DNA of 64,000 bases from Polyangiaceae bacterium (GCA_023150915.1 JAKLKA010000008.1:1-64000), one strand, 5' to 3'. Positions 8,118 through 18,337 are shown, numbered from the stretch's first letter. Translations and numbers: made by a program. Notes: generated by a model from the sequence alone, not told the origin.

Positions 8118-9815
8118 TCACCCCTCCGAGATCGCGGCGACCTCGCTCCAGAGCCAGGCGCCCGCGCGCGGCTCGCTCGCCGCGATCTCGGCCAGGGCCA
8201 CCACGCCGTCGAGTCGAAGCGCCCCGGCGCCGCCGCGGATCAGGCGCGCCAGGGGCCCCGGCGGACCGAAGTGCTCGGGGCCGACCACCACTGGCTCGAG
8301 CCGATCGCCGGACGGGCCGATCCGCCGCACCACGTCTGCCAGGGCGACGTCGAACCCGCCGAGCCGATCGAGCAGCCCGTGCTGGTGGGCGTCGCGCCCG
8401 CTCCACACACGGCCGCCGGCCAGGGGTTCGATCTGCTCCACGCTGCGACCGCGGCCCCGGGCCACGACCTCGAGGAAGGCCCGGTAGATCTCTTCGAGTT
8501 GCCGTTCGAGGGCCGAGCGCTCGTCGCCCGACAGCGGACGGGCCGGATTCATCATGTCGGCGCGCGCTCCGCGCTTGACGACCTCGATCGCGACTCCGAT
8601 GCGAGAGAGCAGCGACTCGGCCGACATCCGCGCCGCGATCACGCCGATGCTTCCGGTCACGGTGGTGGGTTGGGCCACGATGGTCGGGGCGCCGACGGCG
8701 ATCATGTACCCGCCGCTGGCGGCCACGTCCCCCATGTAGACGGCGACGGGCTTCTCTTTGGCGAGCAGGGTGAGCTCGCGCAGCATGCGGTCGCTGGCCA
8801 GCGCGCTGCCCCCGCGCGAGCTGACGACCACCACCGCGCCCGCCGCGCGCCGGTCCTCGCGCGCCTGCCGCAGCGTGCGACACACCGGTTCTTCCGCCGC
8901 AACGGGCACCAGCGACAAGGGGGCGTCGGACACGATCGGCCCGACCACCTCGACGACCGCCACGTGGCGCGGCCGGCGAAGCGGGACGAAGCGCAGGGTG
9001 CGACGACGGAGGTAGGCGGCAGCGGGGACCACGCGCGCGCCTCCGGTCCGCGCGGGCTCGAGGGACGTCGCGAGCTCGTCCGGGTAGACCACGCCATCGA
9101 CCAGGCCCGCCTCGAGCGCGGCCCGCGCCGACCAGGGGCCCTGGTCGACCCAACTTGCCGCGACGGCGGGCTCGACGCTTCGCCCCGAGGCCAGCCCGTC
9201 GACCAGCGTCTGGTGTGCTACGTCGAGCACCGCGCCCAGCTGCTCGCGCTGGGCGTCGCTCATGCTCTTCTTTTCCAGGAACTCGCCGGCGGTCTTGAAT
9301 CGCCCCTTGGCGAACACCTCGGGCTCGATGCCAGCGCGGTCGAGCACCCCCCGGAGGTACGTCGCCTCGATGGCGAAGCCCGTGAGGTCGAGGTGAGTCT
9401 CGGGTCCGAGCAGGACCTGGTCGGCGGCGCTGGCAACATACGTGGCGAGCGTGCCGCCGCCGTGCGGAAGGTAGACGGCCACCTTCTTCCCGGCGGCGCG
9501 CAAGGCAAGCAACAGATCTCGGAGTGACGTGGCGCGCGCGCTGCCGACGCGCAGGGCATCGATCCGGAACAGCACCCCGGTGACGCGCGTGTCAGCACGG
9601 ACCGCGGCCAGCACGCGGCGAAGCGAGTGCAGGGCCACCGGCTGGTGGCGGCGCTGCCAGAACGGCACTCGCCGAGCGACCTCCGTCAGGCCGCCGTCGA
9701 TCTTCACTTCGAGCCAGGCGCCCTCGGGCGCGGCCCGCCAGCGGCGCACCAGGCGCAGCGGCAAGAGGGCGAGCAAGACCAAGTCGAGGGCCAGAGCGAA
9801 GGCGATGCGCAGCAA
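8118..9815 (-). CDS. sppA: Signal peptide peptidase SppA (protease IV family, S49)
   Basis: VVVVSSRGGSALASDRMLREL, GDVAASGGYMIAVGAPTIVAQPTTVTGSIGV; two-lobed protease IV organisation. Confidence 0.9.
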   Translation of the reverse strand: MLRIAFALALDLVLLALLPLRLVRRWRAAPEGAWLEVKIDGGLTEVARRVPFWQRRHQPVALHSLRRVLAAVRADTRVTGVLFRIDALRVGSARATSLRDLLLALRAAGKKVAVYLPHGGGTLATYVASAADQVLLGPETHLDLTGFAIEATYLRGVLDRAGIEPEVFAKGRFKTAGEFLEKKSMSDAQREQLGAVLDVAHQTLVDGLASGRSVEPAVAASWVDQGPWSARAALEAGLVDGVVYPDELATSLEPARTGGARVVPAAAYLRRRTLRFVPLRRPRHVAVVEVVGPIVSDAPLSLVPVAAEEPVCRTLRQAREDRRAAGAVVVVSSRGGSALASDRMLRELTLLAKEKPVAVYMGDVAASGGYMIAVGAPTIVAQPTTVTGSIGVIAARMSAESLLSRIGVAIEVVKRGARADMMNPARPLSGDERSALERQLEEIYRAFLEVVARGRGRSVEQIEPLAGGRVWSGRDAHQHGLLDRLGGFDVALADVVRRIGPSGDRLEPVVVGPEHFGPPGPLARLIRGGAGALRLDGVVALAEIAASEPRAGAWLWSEVAAISEG

Positions 9816-9875
9816 GGGCGAGGATCTTTACGCGATGCGGCGTGCGCGTCGATGGCCGAGGGCTATCTTGATGGT

Positions 9876-10076
9876 ATGTACCGGACAGCCCTGATCATCG
9901 CGCTGGCGAGCGCCTTGGCCTGGGGTTGTGCCTCGAGCCCTCTGCCTGCCCCAAAACCGCCGCCTCCCGCAGAACCACGGACCCGGGTCGAGCAGCCCGC
10001 CGTCCACGAGGAACAGCCCAAGCTCATCGCGCCTCCGCCGGCCTACGGCAACAAAGTCGTCCTGGCCTGCCGCTGA
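9876..10076 (+). CDS. Small Pro-rich lipoprotein
   Basis: MYRTALIIALASALAWGCASSPLPAPKPPPPAEP..., lipobox AWGC, 66 aa, in frame with track ORF 9627..10076. Confidence 0.6.
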   Translation: MYRTALIIALASALAWGCASSPLPAPKPPPPAEPRTRVEQPAVHEEQPKLIAPPPAYGNKVVLACR

Positions 10077-10115
10077 GGGCCGGGCCGAAGCCCCGCTCCC
10101 TGGTATACTGCTGGG

Positions 10116-11915
10116 ATGCCCCCGGCCGGAGGCCCCTCTCACGAAGTGCGCGCGGGCACCCGCCTCGGCCGCTACGAGATCTTGGTGCCAGTCGCCCAGG
10201 GCGGCATGGCCCGCGTCTGGGCCGCCAAGCAACATGGGCAGCGCGGCTTCAGCAAGCTGGTGGCGATCAAGACCATCTTGCCCGGGCTCGCCAACGATCC
10301 GGCATTCGAGTCGATGTTCCTCGACGAGGCGCATCTTTCGGCCGGGGTCCACCACCCCAACGTGTGCGAGATCTTCGACCTCGGCGAGGACGCCGGCGCG
10401 CTCTACATCGCGATGGAGTGGGTGAACGGCGAGGCGCTGAACCGCATCGTCAAGCCACCGGTTCCCAAGGGCGAGAAGGGCGTCGCGCAGCGGCTGAACG
10501 CCCGCATCGCCGCCCGCATCGTCGCGGACGCCGCCAAGGGGCTGCACGCCGCCCACGAGCTTCGGGACGACAGCGGCGAGCTCGTGGGGCTGGTGCACCG
10601 CGACGTGTCGCCGCAGAACATCTTGGTGTCGCTCGACGGGGTGGTGAAGGTCACCGACTTCGGGGTGGCGAAGGCGCTGCGCAATCAGCAAGAGGCGACC
10701 ATGGCCGGCCAGGTCAAGGGCAAGGTCGCCTACATGTCACCCGAGCAGGCACGGGGCGGCGCCATCGACCGCCGCAGCGACGTCTTCGCCCTGGGGATCG
10801 TGCTGTACGAGATCACCACCGCGGTGCGTCCGTTCTCGGGCGTGAACGAGCTGGAAGTGATGAAGTCGCTGGCCAGCGGGCGCTTCGACCCGCCGAGCGC
10901 CGTGGTGGCCGGTTACCCGAAAGAGCTGGAGACCATCGTGCTCACCGCCATGAGCATGGATCCGGCGCAGCGCTACCCCAGCGCCGACGCGGTGCGGGTG
11001 GCGCTGGAAGAGTGGCTCACACGCTCGGGGCCCGTGGTCACCGAAGCGCACATCGCGGCCACCGTACGCGAGCGTGTGGGGCAGCACGTCGACGACCGCC
11101 TCGCCAAGATCCGCGAGCGCACCCGGGTCGCCGCGCCGGACGCCTCCACCATTCCCGAGTCGGTCGCCCAGCCGCCTGCGGCGCCGCCACCGCAAGAAGC
11201 GTCGAGCGCGTTCGCACAGGCGCCGAGCTCGGTCAGCACGATCAGTCACGCCTCCGCGCCCAGCGCCGTGAGCACCGTCAGTCACGCCTCTGCTCCGAGC
11301 GCCATCAGCCAGTTCGCACCGGTGGTCCAGACCGCGCCGCCGCCGCCCAGCGTGGCGGGGCGCCCAGCCGGCTCGGGTGCGGCCAAGACCGCGCTCATGG
11401 GGGTGATGATCGGCATCGGTGTCTTCGTGTTGGTCATCGTCGGCGGGGGCGGCCTTTACATGATGCGTTCCCGCACGGGCGCAGCACGCGCCGACACCCC
11501 GCCCGCCTCGCCACAGCCGGCGACCGCGCCCACCCGCGACGCCGAGGTCCGCATCGAGCTGGTCACGCCGAAGTCGGGGGTCACGCTCTTGGTCGACGGC
11601 GTGGTGCAGCCCGTGGGCCAGCTCACGCTGGCGCGGCCCAAGGCCGGCGCCGCGAAGAAGCTGACGGCGCGGGCCGAAGGCTTCAAAGACGCCGAGCTCG
11701 CCTTCGACGACAAGACCGAGACACTGACCATCGCGCTCGAGCCGGCGCCCCCCGACGCCGAAGAGCCCGCGGCCGCAGAGAAACCGGCCGACAAGCCCGC
11801 CGAGCAGAAGCCGGCCGGTCCAGCGCCCGAGGCCAAGCCCAGCGCACCCGCGAGCGGCGCGACCGGCAAGCCCAAAGGCCCCACCAAGGTCGACATTCCC
11901 GAGAACCCGTTCTGA
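10116..11915 (+). CDS. Hanks-type Ser/Thr protein kinase with TM segment and PEGA-like C-terminal region
   Basis: LGRYEILVPVAQGGMARVWAAK, VAIKTILP, HRDVSPQNILV, VTDFGVAKA, YMSPEQARG; TM TALMGVMIGIGVFVLVIVGGGGLY. Confidence 0.92.
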   Translation: MPPAGGPSHEVRAGTRLGRYEILVPVAQGGMARVWAAKQHGQRGFSKLVAIKTILPGLANDPAFESMFLDEAHLSAGVHHPNVCEIFDLGEDAGALYIAMEWVNGEALNRIVKPPVPKGEKGVAQRLNARIAARIVADAAKGLHAAHELRDDSGELVGLVHRDVSPQNILVSLDGVVKVTDFGVAKALRNQQEATMAGQVKGKVAYMSPEQARGGAIDRRSDVFALGIVLYEITTAVRPFSGVNELEVMKSLASGRFDPPSAVVAGYPKELETIVLTAMSMDPAQRYPSADAVRVALEEWLTRSGPVVTEAHIAATVRERVGQHVDDRLAKIRERTRVAAPDASTIPESVAQPPAAPPPQEASSAFAQAPSSVSTISHASAPSAVSTVSHASAPSAISQFAPVVQTAPPPPSVAGRPAGSGAAKTALMGVMIGIGVFVLVIVGGGGLYMMRSRTGAARADTPPASPQPATAPTRDAEVRIELVTPKSGVTLLVDGVVQPVGQLTLARPKAGAAKKLTARAEGFKDAELAFDDKTETLTIALEPAPPDAEEPAAAEKPADKPAEQKPAGPAPEAKPSAPASGATGKPKGPTKVDIPENPF

Positions 11916-11945
11916 GCGCGCGTCAGGGAGTGTAGAGTCCGGAAG

Positions 11946-12890
11946 ATGCGCATCACGGCCCGAATCGCTGCGATCGCCGCCGCGCTGTCAGTGCTCGCCG
12001 CGAGCGGCGCTGCCGCGGCAGATGACGACGATCAGACCGCCGAGGCCCGTCGGCTGTATGGCGAAGCCAAGAAGCTGATGGGCGCGAAGAAGTACCAGGA
12101 CGCCGCCCTGGCGTTCGAGGCCGCCGGGCGCTTGAAGAACAACGCGGTCGCCTACTACACCGCCGCCCAGGCGTGGGAGCTGGCGAACGAGGCCGCGCGA
12201 GCCGCCGACGCGTATGCGCTGGCGCTGGTGACGCCGAAGCTGAGCGACGCGCAGAAGCAGAAGTCGGAAGAGCGCCTGGTGGAGCTGCGCAAAGAGCTCG
12301 GGGTGGTCAACGTGAAAGGCGAGTCGGGCACGCGCGCACGTATCGACGACCACACCCTGATCCCGCTGCCTGCCGCCCTGCACGGAGCTGCCGGCTCGCA
12401 CACGCTGGTCATCACCCGGCCGGGCGGGGCCGAAGGCACGCAGAAGGTCGAGCTTCTGGCGGGCAAGTCGCTGGACGTGGACGCCGCCGAACAGCCCGAG
12501 CCCCAGCCCGACGCCCCGAAGGTGAAGAAGGTCCGGCTGGCAGAAGCGAAGAAGAACCCGGTCGACGAGCCCAGCCGGGGGCCGAGCCCGTGGAAGACCG
12601 TGGGGTTCGTCGGCATCGGTGCCGGGGTCGCTGCACTGGGTGGTGGAGTGCTCTTGGGGCTTTCTGCCCGGGACGCCGAAGACACCTACAAGAAGCAGCC
12701 GACCCAGGCGACGCTGGATCACGCGAAGGGCCTGGAGACCAGCACCAACATCATGCTGATCGCCGGCGGCGTGCTGACCGCCGCGGGCGTGACGCTGGTG
12801 GTGTGGCCGTCGAAGCGGAAAGAGCAACGCGCCGCGACGCTGGATCTTCGAGCTTCGCCGGGTGCGGTGCTGGCGAGGGGGTGTTTCTGA
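11946..12890 (+). CDS. Secreted/membrane TPR protein with PEGA-like domain
   Basis: Signal peptide MRITARIAAIAAALSVLAASGAAAA; ARRLYGEAKKLMGAKKYQDAALAFEAA TPR-like; C-terminal TM pair. Confidence 0.75.
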   Translation: MRITARIAAIAAALSVLAASGAAAADDDDQTAEARRLYGEAKKLMGAKKYQDAALAFEAAGRLKNNAVAYYTAAQAWELANEAARAADAYALALVTPKLSDAQKQKSEERLVELRKELGVVNVKGESGTRARIDDHTLIPLPAALHGAAGSHTLVITRPGGAEGTQKVELLAGKSLDVDAAEQPEPQPDAPKVKKVRLAEAKKNPVDEPSRGPSPWKTVGFVGIGAGVAALGGGVLLGLSARDAEDTYKKQPTQATLDHAKGLETSTNIMLIAGGVLTAAGVTLVVWPSKRKEQRAATLDLRASPGAVLARGCF

Positions 12891-14356
12891 TGCGGCGCCT
12901 GGGGCTGGTCGCGGGCGTGGTGCTGGCGGGCGCGGCGCTGTTCGCGGCCTGCAAGCTCGATCTGGACGAGAGCCTGATCGACCGGGGCGACGCCGCGAGC
13001 GGAGGCACCGGGGGCGGCGCCGGCACGGGCGGCGCCGGCACGGGCGGCGCCACCGGTGGCACGGGCGGCGTGATCCAGGGCGACGGCGGCCCGTGCGACG
13101 CCGACACGCAATGCACCAGCGACGCCGCGTGCCTCGAGGGCACGTGCGCGGGCGGGCAGTGTCTGTTCGCCGTGTGCCCGACCGCCGAGGCCTGCAAGGG
13201 TCGCAGCTGCGACACCACCTCGGGGAAGTGCGGCGAGCCGCAGGCCTATGCCTTCAAAGCGGCAAGCCTCGAGCTGACCGACGACGTGGGTTGCAGCGGC
13301 AGCGCGGCACGTTGCGTCGCCGCCTTGGCCGACCTGGTGTTCGTCGCGACCGGCGACGGCACGCTCCACGCCTGGCGCACGCGCAACGCCGCGGCGCCCG
13401 AGAAGCTCACGGTAGAGTCGCCGACCTTCACGGTCGCCCGCATGATCGCGAGCGAAAGCCGCCTGCTGCTCATGTCGGCGGTCACGTCGGGCAAGCTGCA
13501 ACTGGCCTGGCTCGACCTGCCTGGCGACCCCCAAGCCACGTCGCTGACCCTCAGCTCGGTGGGGGTGAACCTCGCCGGCGCGACCAGCGTGGGCGCGGTC
13601 TACCCGGCGGGGCCGGGTTCGTTCCTGGCGGTAGAGGCCAACGCCGCCAGCTTCTACCCCGCGGCGCAGGTCGCCCCGCCGGTGCAGAACAACGCCACGC
13701 TCTCGGCCTATCCCTCTACCGGGCTTGCCGCCGGTGCGTCGATCGTCGCCGCCGCCGGCGACCGACTCGTCGGCTTTCGGGTCGACGCCACCGGCAAGCC
13801 GGTGATCCCCAGCTTCAGCCTGGTGGACAAGGCGGGGACTTCGAGCGCGCAGAACGGCAGCGAGAAAGCCTTCGCGTTCGAGACGCCCACCACGCTGTCG
13901 GCCCACCACTTCGCCAGCGGATACGACGGCACGGTGCTGTGGAGCACCAACCGGGTCTTCCGCGACGGCACCGATCAGCCCATGACAAAAGCCGTGGTGC
14001 TGCGTTGGCTCTTGGCTTCCGGCGCCACCGCCTTCGACGCCAGCGCCGAGATCGACCTGGCAACCTATGCCGACGCCGACTGGGGAACGGTGCGCCGCGG
14101 CCCCGTGGCGCTGGTGGACGCGAGCACCGCCCTCACCACCGTCGCCTACCCGGTGGACCCGCAGCAGACCCTGGTGCGAGCGGTGCAGAAGAGCGGAACC
14201 TCGCTCAGCCTGGGCTCGGCCACGGCGGTTCTGCCCTTCCCCGTCAGCCAGATCGGGGTCGCCGCCAACCGCAAGGTCGGGTTCGTGCTGACCCCCGCCA
14301 GCGCCACCCTGTCACTCAAGACCACGCTGCACGTCTACGCGCCCGGCTGCGGCTAG
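12890..14356 (+). CDS. Lipoprotein with Gly/Thr-rich linker and Cys-rich segment
   Basis: MRRLGLVAGVVLAGAALFAACKLD lipobox, GGTGGGAGTGGAGTGGATGG linker, CDADTQCTSDAACLEGTCAGGQC. ATG overlaps the upstream stop (ATGCGG from TGATGCGG). Confidence 0.75.
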   Translation: MRRLGLVAGVVLAGAALFAACKLDLDESLIDRGDAASGGTGGGAGTGGAGTGGATGGTGGVIQGDGGPCDADTQCTSDAACLEGTCAGGQCLFAVCPTAEACKGRSCDTTSGKCGEPQAYAFKAASLELTDDVGCSGSAARCVAALADLVFVATGDGTLHAWRTRNAAAPEKLTVESPTFTVARMIASESRLLLMSAVTSGKLQLAWLDLPGDPQATSLTLSSVGVNLAGATSVGAVYPAGPGSFLAVEANAASFYPAAQVAPPVQNNATLSAYPSTGLAAGASIVAAAGDRLVGFRVDATGKPVIPSFSLVDKAGTSSAQNGSEKAFAFETPTTLSAHHFASGYDGTVLWSTNRVFRDGTDQPMTKAVVLRWLLASGATAFDASAEIDLATYADADWGTVRRGPVALVDASTALTTVAYPVDPQQTLVRAVQKSGTSLSLGSATAVLPFPVSQIGVAANRKVGFVLTPASATLSLKTTLHVYAPGCG

Positions 14357-14365
14357 CGCGCCGGG

Positions 14366-15391
14366 CTATTGCACGAGCAGCTGCTGTCGGACCCAGGCGG
14401 ACCCGCCGCGGTTGTCGTGAACGACCGCCCAGACCGTCATCGGGCCGGGCTTCTTGGGAGCGAAGAGCTTGGTGGCGTAGTCGCCGTTCCAACCCTTGGT
14501 GGCGTCGTTCAGAAGGCGAAGCTCGCTCTTCAGGCCGCCCCGGTCGACGTAGTAGTTGATCCACATCTGCTCGCTGTACTTCTTGCCGTACGCGTCCACC
14601 GAGATCTGGTCCGCCTCGGCGCTGGCCGGGTCGATCACCGGGCCGATGGGGATTTCGGGACAGTCCCTTCCACCGTCGTCCGAGCACGCGGCGATGCACG
14701 GCACCTGGCCGCAATCGGGCGTCTCGAGCAGCGGGGTGTCGATGCAGGCACCGTCGATGCAGCTGCCCGGCGCGTCCTCGCCGTTCACGCGGAACCCAGT
14801 GACGATGGCGTTCTGGTTTCGGTACTGATCGAAGGCGTAGACCGCGGTGTAGCCGGCAACGAAGTCGTCCGCACCCAGAAGCTCGCTGTCGGGCCCGTAG
14901 CAGGCGAGCGGGAATGCCACCGCTTCACCCTCGGGGGGCGCGCCGAGCTTGCCGGCACAGGCGGCGAAGAACACGAACGAGAGCCCGTAGGCCGGCTGCT
15001 TGGGGTCGGCCGGCGGCGGGCGGCTGGAGATGATGTCCCCCGGCAGGGTGAAGCTGAAGCGATCGCCCATGCCGACGTCGATGCCCGGCGGACCGCCGGG
15101 CCCAGGTGGACCGCCCTGGGCAAACTGGGCGAAGCACCCGGCATAGAGGTCGCCGGGCGGGTTGAAGCAGCCCGAGAACCAGCCCACCTGCACCGGGCGC
15201 GGGGCCTGCTTCGATCCGTCGTGCCAGAGCATCTGCAGGTCGACCTTCTCGCCCGGCGTGGCGTAGGGCGCGCTCTTCTGCACCGCCAGCACCCGCAGCG
15301 TCTTGAGCTCGGACGGCGGGTCGAACTCCGCACCGCACCCGACCGCACTTGCGGAAACCGCGAACGCCATGGCGAAGTCACGAGCTCTCAA
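14366..15391 (-). CDS. Putative lipoprotein encoded with the TonB-dependent receptor
   Basis: MAFAVSASAVGCGAEFDPPSELKTLRVLAVQKSAPYATPGEKVDLQML; start overlaps the end of the receptor gene (TTG at 15391 or ATG near 15370). Confidence 0.7.
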   Translation of the reverse strand: MRARDFAMAFAVSASAVGCGAEFDPPSELKTLRVLAVQKSAPYATPGEKVDLQMLWHDGSKQAPRPVQVGWFSGCFNPPGDLYAGCFAQFAQGGPPGPGGPPGIDVGMGDRFSFTLPGDIISSRPPPADPKQPAYGLSFVFFAACAGKLGAPPEGEAVAFPLACYGPDSELLGADDFVAGYTAVYAFDQYRNQNAIVTGFRVNGEDAPGSCIDGACIDTPLLETPDCGQVPCIAACSDDGGRDCPEIPIGPVIDPASAEADQISVDAYGKKYSEQMWINYYVDRGGLKSELRLLNDATKGWNGDYATKLFAPKKPGPMTVWAVVHDNRGGSAWVRQQLLVQ

Positions 15392-18150
15392 AACTCACCT
15401 CGCAGGCCCAGGCTGGGGATGATGGGCAATCCGGTCTGATAGGTCTCTTGCGTGTAGTTGTAGTTGTAGCTCAGGCCCTCGACGGCCTGGTTGTTGTAGA
15501 CGTTGTACACGTCGAGATAGGCCGAAAACCGCCAGTCTTTGAACTGCCAGGACTTGTCGACGCGCATGTCGAGCTGGTGGAAGAGCGGCAGGCGTCGGCT
15601 GTTCGGCTCGCCGGTGAGCTGGGCGTAGGAGCCCGAATCCGCGGCGTAGAGCGAGGGCAAGGCCGGCGGCTTCAAGACCGGCGTGGCCAGCGGACCCGAC
15701 ACCAGCCGGAAGCGCGAGCCGAACTCCCAGCCGCGCCCCAGGCGGTAGCTGCCGAGCGCGATCAGGTTGTGAGTCTGGTCGAACTCGTAGAGGAACTCGT
15801 CGTCATCGGGGGCGTTCTTGCGCACCGAACGCGACAGGGTGTAGGCGATCCAACCGAAGAAGCGAGCGTCGGGCTTGTACTTCACCAGCGTCTCGAGCCC
15901 CATCACCGAGCCGGTGCCCTGGTTGCCGTAGGTGAACGCCCCCTGCTGGTTGGCGCTGCGGCTGACCAGGTTGGTGAGATCCTTGTAGAAGCCCTCGACC
16001 GATACCTCGATCTGGCGCGACAGCTCTTGCTCCACGCCCGCCGAATAGTGAACCGCCCGGTTCGACTCGAGGTTGGGCGTACCGAACACCGGATTGGTCT
16101 CTTGGAACTGCGGCGGCTGAGCGAACAGGCCGACGCCGCCCTTGACGGTGGTGCGCAGGCGCTTCTTGCCGACGGCGTCGCCCTCGTCCGTGGACGGCAC
16201 CAGGTCGTAGCGACCGTTGATGCGCGGGCTGAAGTCCGCGTGGCCCGAGTCGCGGGCGTAGTCGACGCGGAAACCCGGGACCACGCGCAAGCGGCGCGCA
16301 GGCGTCCACTCACCCTCCAGGTACCAGGCCGGCCGGAACGCCGTCTCGGCCTCGTGGGATTCGACGATGGGCTTCGCCGCGTACGGCCCAGGATCCGGCT
16401 CGCCCTCGCGCGGCGGCTGCGGGGCGCGCACCGTGACGTCGTAGGGCACCACCAGGAAGTCGTAACCGGCGTACAGCTTGAAGCCGCGGGCGGCCTTGAA
16501 CCCGAACTCGGTGCGCGCGGCGATGGGATAGGTGTCGAGATCGAACTTGATGTTGCCCAGCGAGAACCGGATCAGGTTCTTCCCGGCGGAGAACATGCTG
16601 CTCACGTCGACGTCGTTCGACAGCTCGCCGGTGTAGACGGCCTGCGCCCGATGCGACCCGGTGCGGAAGTTGATGTTGCCGCCAAGAATGGGGTCGGCCG
16701 CGAGTGGATCTCGGATCAGGATCTCGAGGCGGTCGTCCGAACCATAGGCGCGCAGGCTGATCTTGCTCTTGGCCGAAGGCTTGTTCTCGGCGATGACCTG
16801 GTAGTCCCAGTAGACCGGCGCCGAGGTCACGCCGGCGCCCGACTCTTCCAGCACCGGCTTGATCCAGGCGTCGATCCAGCTGCGGCGCGCGCCGGCGGCG
16901 AACGACCACCCCTTCAGCGGGCCGAGCGGGCCTTGCGCGAGCACGCGGGCGTCGATCAGATCGACCTGGGCGAGGGCGTGGTAACAGCCGGTCTTGTCCG
17001 TCTTCTTGCCGTAGGGCGCGTCGCAGCGCGTGTCGGGCGAACGCAAACCGACATCCACGATGCCGCCCATCACGCGGCCGTACCGTGCGCTGAAGTTGCC
17101 TGGATAGAAGTCGATGCGATCGAGCAGCTCGGTGGGGATGACGCTGGACAGACCGCCGAAGTGGTAGATCAGCGGAACGATGGTCCCGTCGACGAAGATG
17201 TTCGTGTCTTGCGGCGCCGAACCGCGCACGATCAAGAGGCCCGCGAGCCCCGGCGGCCGGGCCACGCCGGGCAGGTTCTGGATGGAGCGCAGCGCGTCGC
17301 CGCTGGTGCCGGGAATGCGGGAAATCTCTCGGCGTTCGAGGGTGCGGCGCGTCACCTCGCGCGGGGGGCGCTCACCCTGCACCGTGACTTCGAAGCCCTC
17401 GGTCTCGGGCGCGAGGCGATAGGTGATCTCGGCAGCTTCACCGGCGACCACGTCCTCGACGCTCTCTTGCCCTCGAAATCCGTCGGCTCGCAGCGTCACC
17501 CGGTACTTGCCGGGGGGCAGGCTCTCGATACCCCACTTGCCGTCGGCGCCCGTGGTGATGCGACGGCTGCCCCCGTCGGGAAAGGTGACGAGCACCTCGG
17601 CCCCCGCCAACGGCACGTTGGTGCCCGCGATGCGCAGCGCGCCGCCCAGGTTGCCCGTGGTCGGCTTCGCTGCCGGCTTGGGCTTGTCACCCGGGGCCGG
17701 CGGTGCCTCTTTGAGAGTGAAGGAGTACTTGTAGAGGATCTTGGCAGCGATGGGCTTTCCGTCGCGGGTTGCCGGCTCGAACACGAACTCGAGGGCCGCC
17801 GCTCGCGCGGCCTCGTCGAACCCATGGCCTGCCGGCTCGGCCACCTCGGCTTCGGTCACCTTGCCCTGGGCGTCGATCGAGAGCTTGAGCACCACGTCGC
17901 CCTGAATGCCGTCCTTCTGCGCCTCGGCCGGGTAGGGCGCACTGACGAACTTCGAGAGCTTCGGCGGAACCACCACCGGCTTCTTCGGCTGCTCGTCGGG
18001 CGGCGGCGGCTTCACCACCGCGCCGGAGCCGCCCCGGGGAACGGCACCGGTCCCCCGATCGTCGTCTTGCGCGCGCGCCGGTGCGGACCAAGCGCCGGCG
18101 ACGGCGGCGATGATCACGACGACAGAGGGGCGCGCGGGGAAGCGGAGCAC
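15388..18150 (-). CDS. TonB-dependent receptor with N-terminal TonB C-terminal-type domain and carboxypeptidase-regulatory-like domain
   Basis: GTG start gives signal peptide VLRFPARPSVVVIIAAVAGAWSAPARAQ; TonB-CTD-like YPAEAQKDGIQGDVVLKLSIDAQGKVTEAEVAEPAGHGFDEAARAAALEFVFEPATRDGKPI; CarboxypepD_reg-like LAGAEVLVTFPDGGSRRITTGADGKWGIESLPPGKYRVTLRADGF; plug LRSIQNLPGVARPPGLAGLLIVRGSAPQDTNIFVDG; terminal GLRGEF. Confidence 0.88.
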   Translation of the reverse strand: MLRFPARPSVVVIIAAVAGAWSAPARAQDDDRGTGAVPRGGSGAVVKPPPPDEQPKKPVVVPPKLSKFVSAPYPAEAQKDGIQGDVVLKLSIDAQGKVTEAEVAEPAGHGFDEAARAAALEFVFEPATRDGKPIAAKILYKYSFTLKEAPPAPGDKPKPAAKPTTGNLGGALRIAGTNVPLAGAEVLVTFPDGGSRRITTGADGKWGIESLPPGKYRVTLRADGFRGQESVEDVVAGEAAEITYRLAPETEGFEVTVQGERPPREVTRRTLERREISRIPGTSGDALRSIQNLPGVARPPGLAGLLIVRGSAPQDTNIFVDGTIVPLIYHFGGLSSVIPTELLDRIDFYPGNFSARYGRVMGGIVDVGLRSPDTRCDAPYGKKTDKTGCYHALAQVDLIDARVLAQGPLGPLKGWSFAAGARRSWIDAWIKPVLEESGAGVTSAPVYWDYQVIAENKPSAKSKISLRAYGSDDRLEILIRDPLAADPILGGNINFRTGSHRAQAVYTGELSNDVDVSSMFSAGKNLIRFSLGNIKFDLDTYPIAARTEFGFKAARGFKLYAGYDFLVVPYDVTVRAPQPPREGEPDPGPYAAKPIVESHEAETAFRPAWYLEGEWTPARRLRVVPGFRVDYARDSGHADFSPRINGRYDLVPSTDEGDAVGKKRLRTTVKGGVGLFAQPPQFQETNPVFGTPNLESNRAVHYSAGVEQELSRQIEVSVEGFYKDLTNLVSRSANQQGAFTYGNQGTGSVMGLETLVKYKPDARFFGWIAYTLSRSVRKNAPDDDEFLYEFDQTHNLIALGSYRLGRGWEFGSRFRLVSGPLATPVLKPPALPSLYAADSGSYAQLTGEPNSRRLPLFHQLDMRVDKSWQFKDWRFSAYLDVYNVYNNQAVEGLSYNYNYTQETYQTGLPIIPSLGLRGEF

Positions 18151-18337
18151 GTTGGGGAGGGGGTTTCGGGCGCACCGACACGGCGGCACGCCTGGGGCGT
18201 CTCGTAGCGCGCGGGTGTCTGGCTGACAACGGGCTTGACGGGCCTCAGGTGCCTCCACGCCGCGATCTTCCGGCGGTCCGCCAAGTCGTGATAGGTGCGG
18301 GCACCGGCCACACCGGACCGGGATCAGGAGCGCACCC

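Noticed and set aside
15349-18207. 952-aa plus-strand ORF
   Set aside because: Shadow of the TonB-dependent receptor gene on the minus strand.
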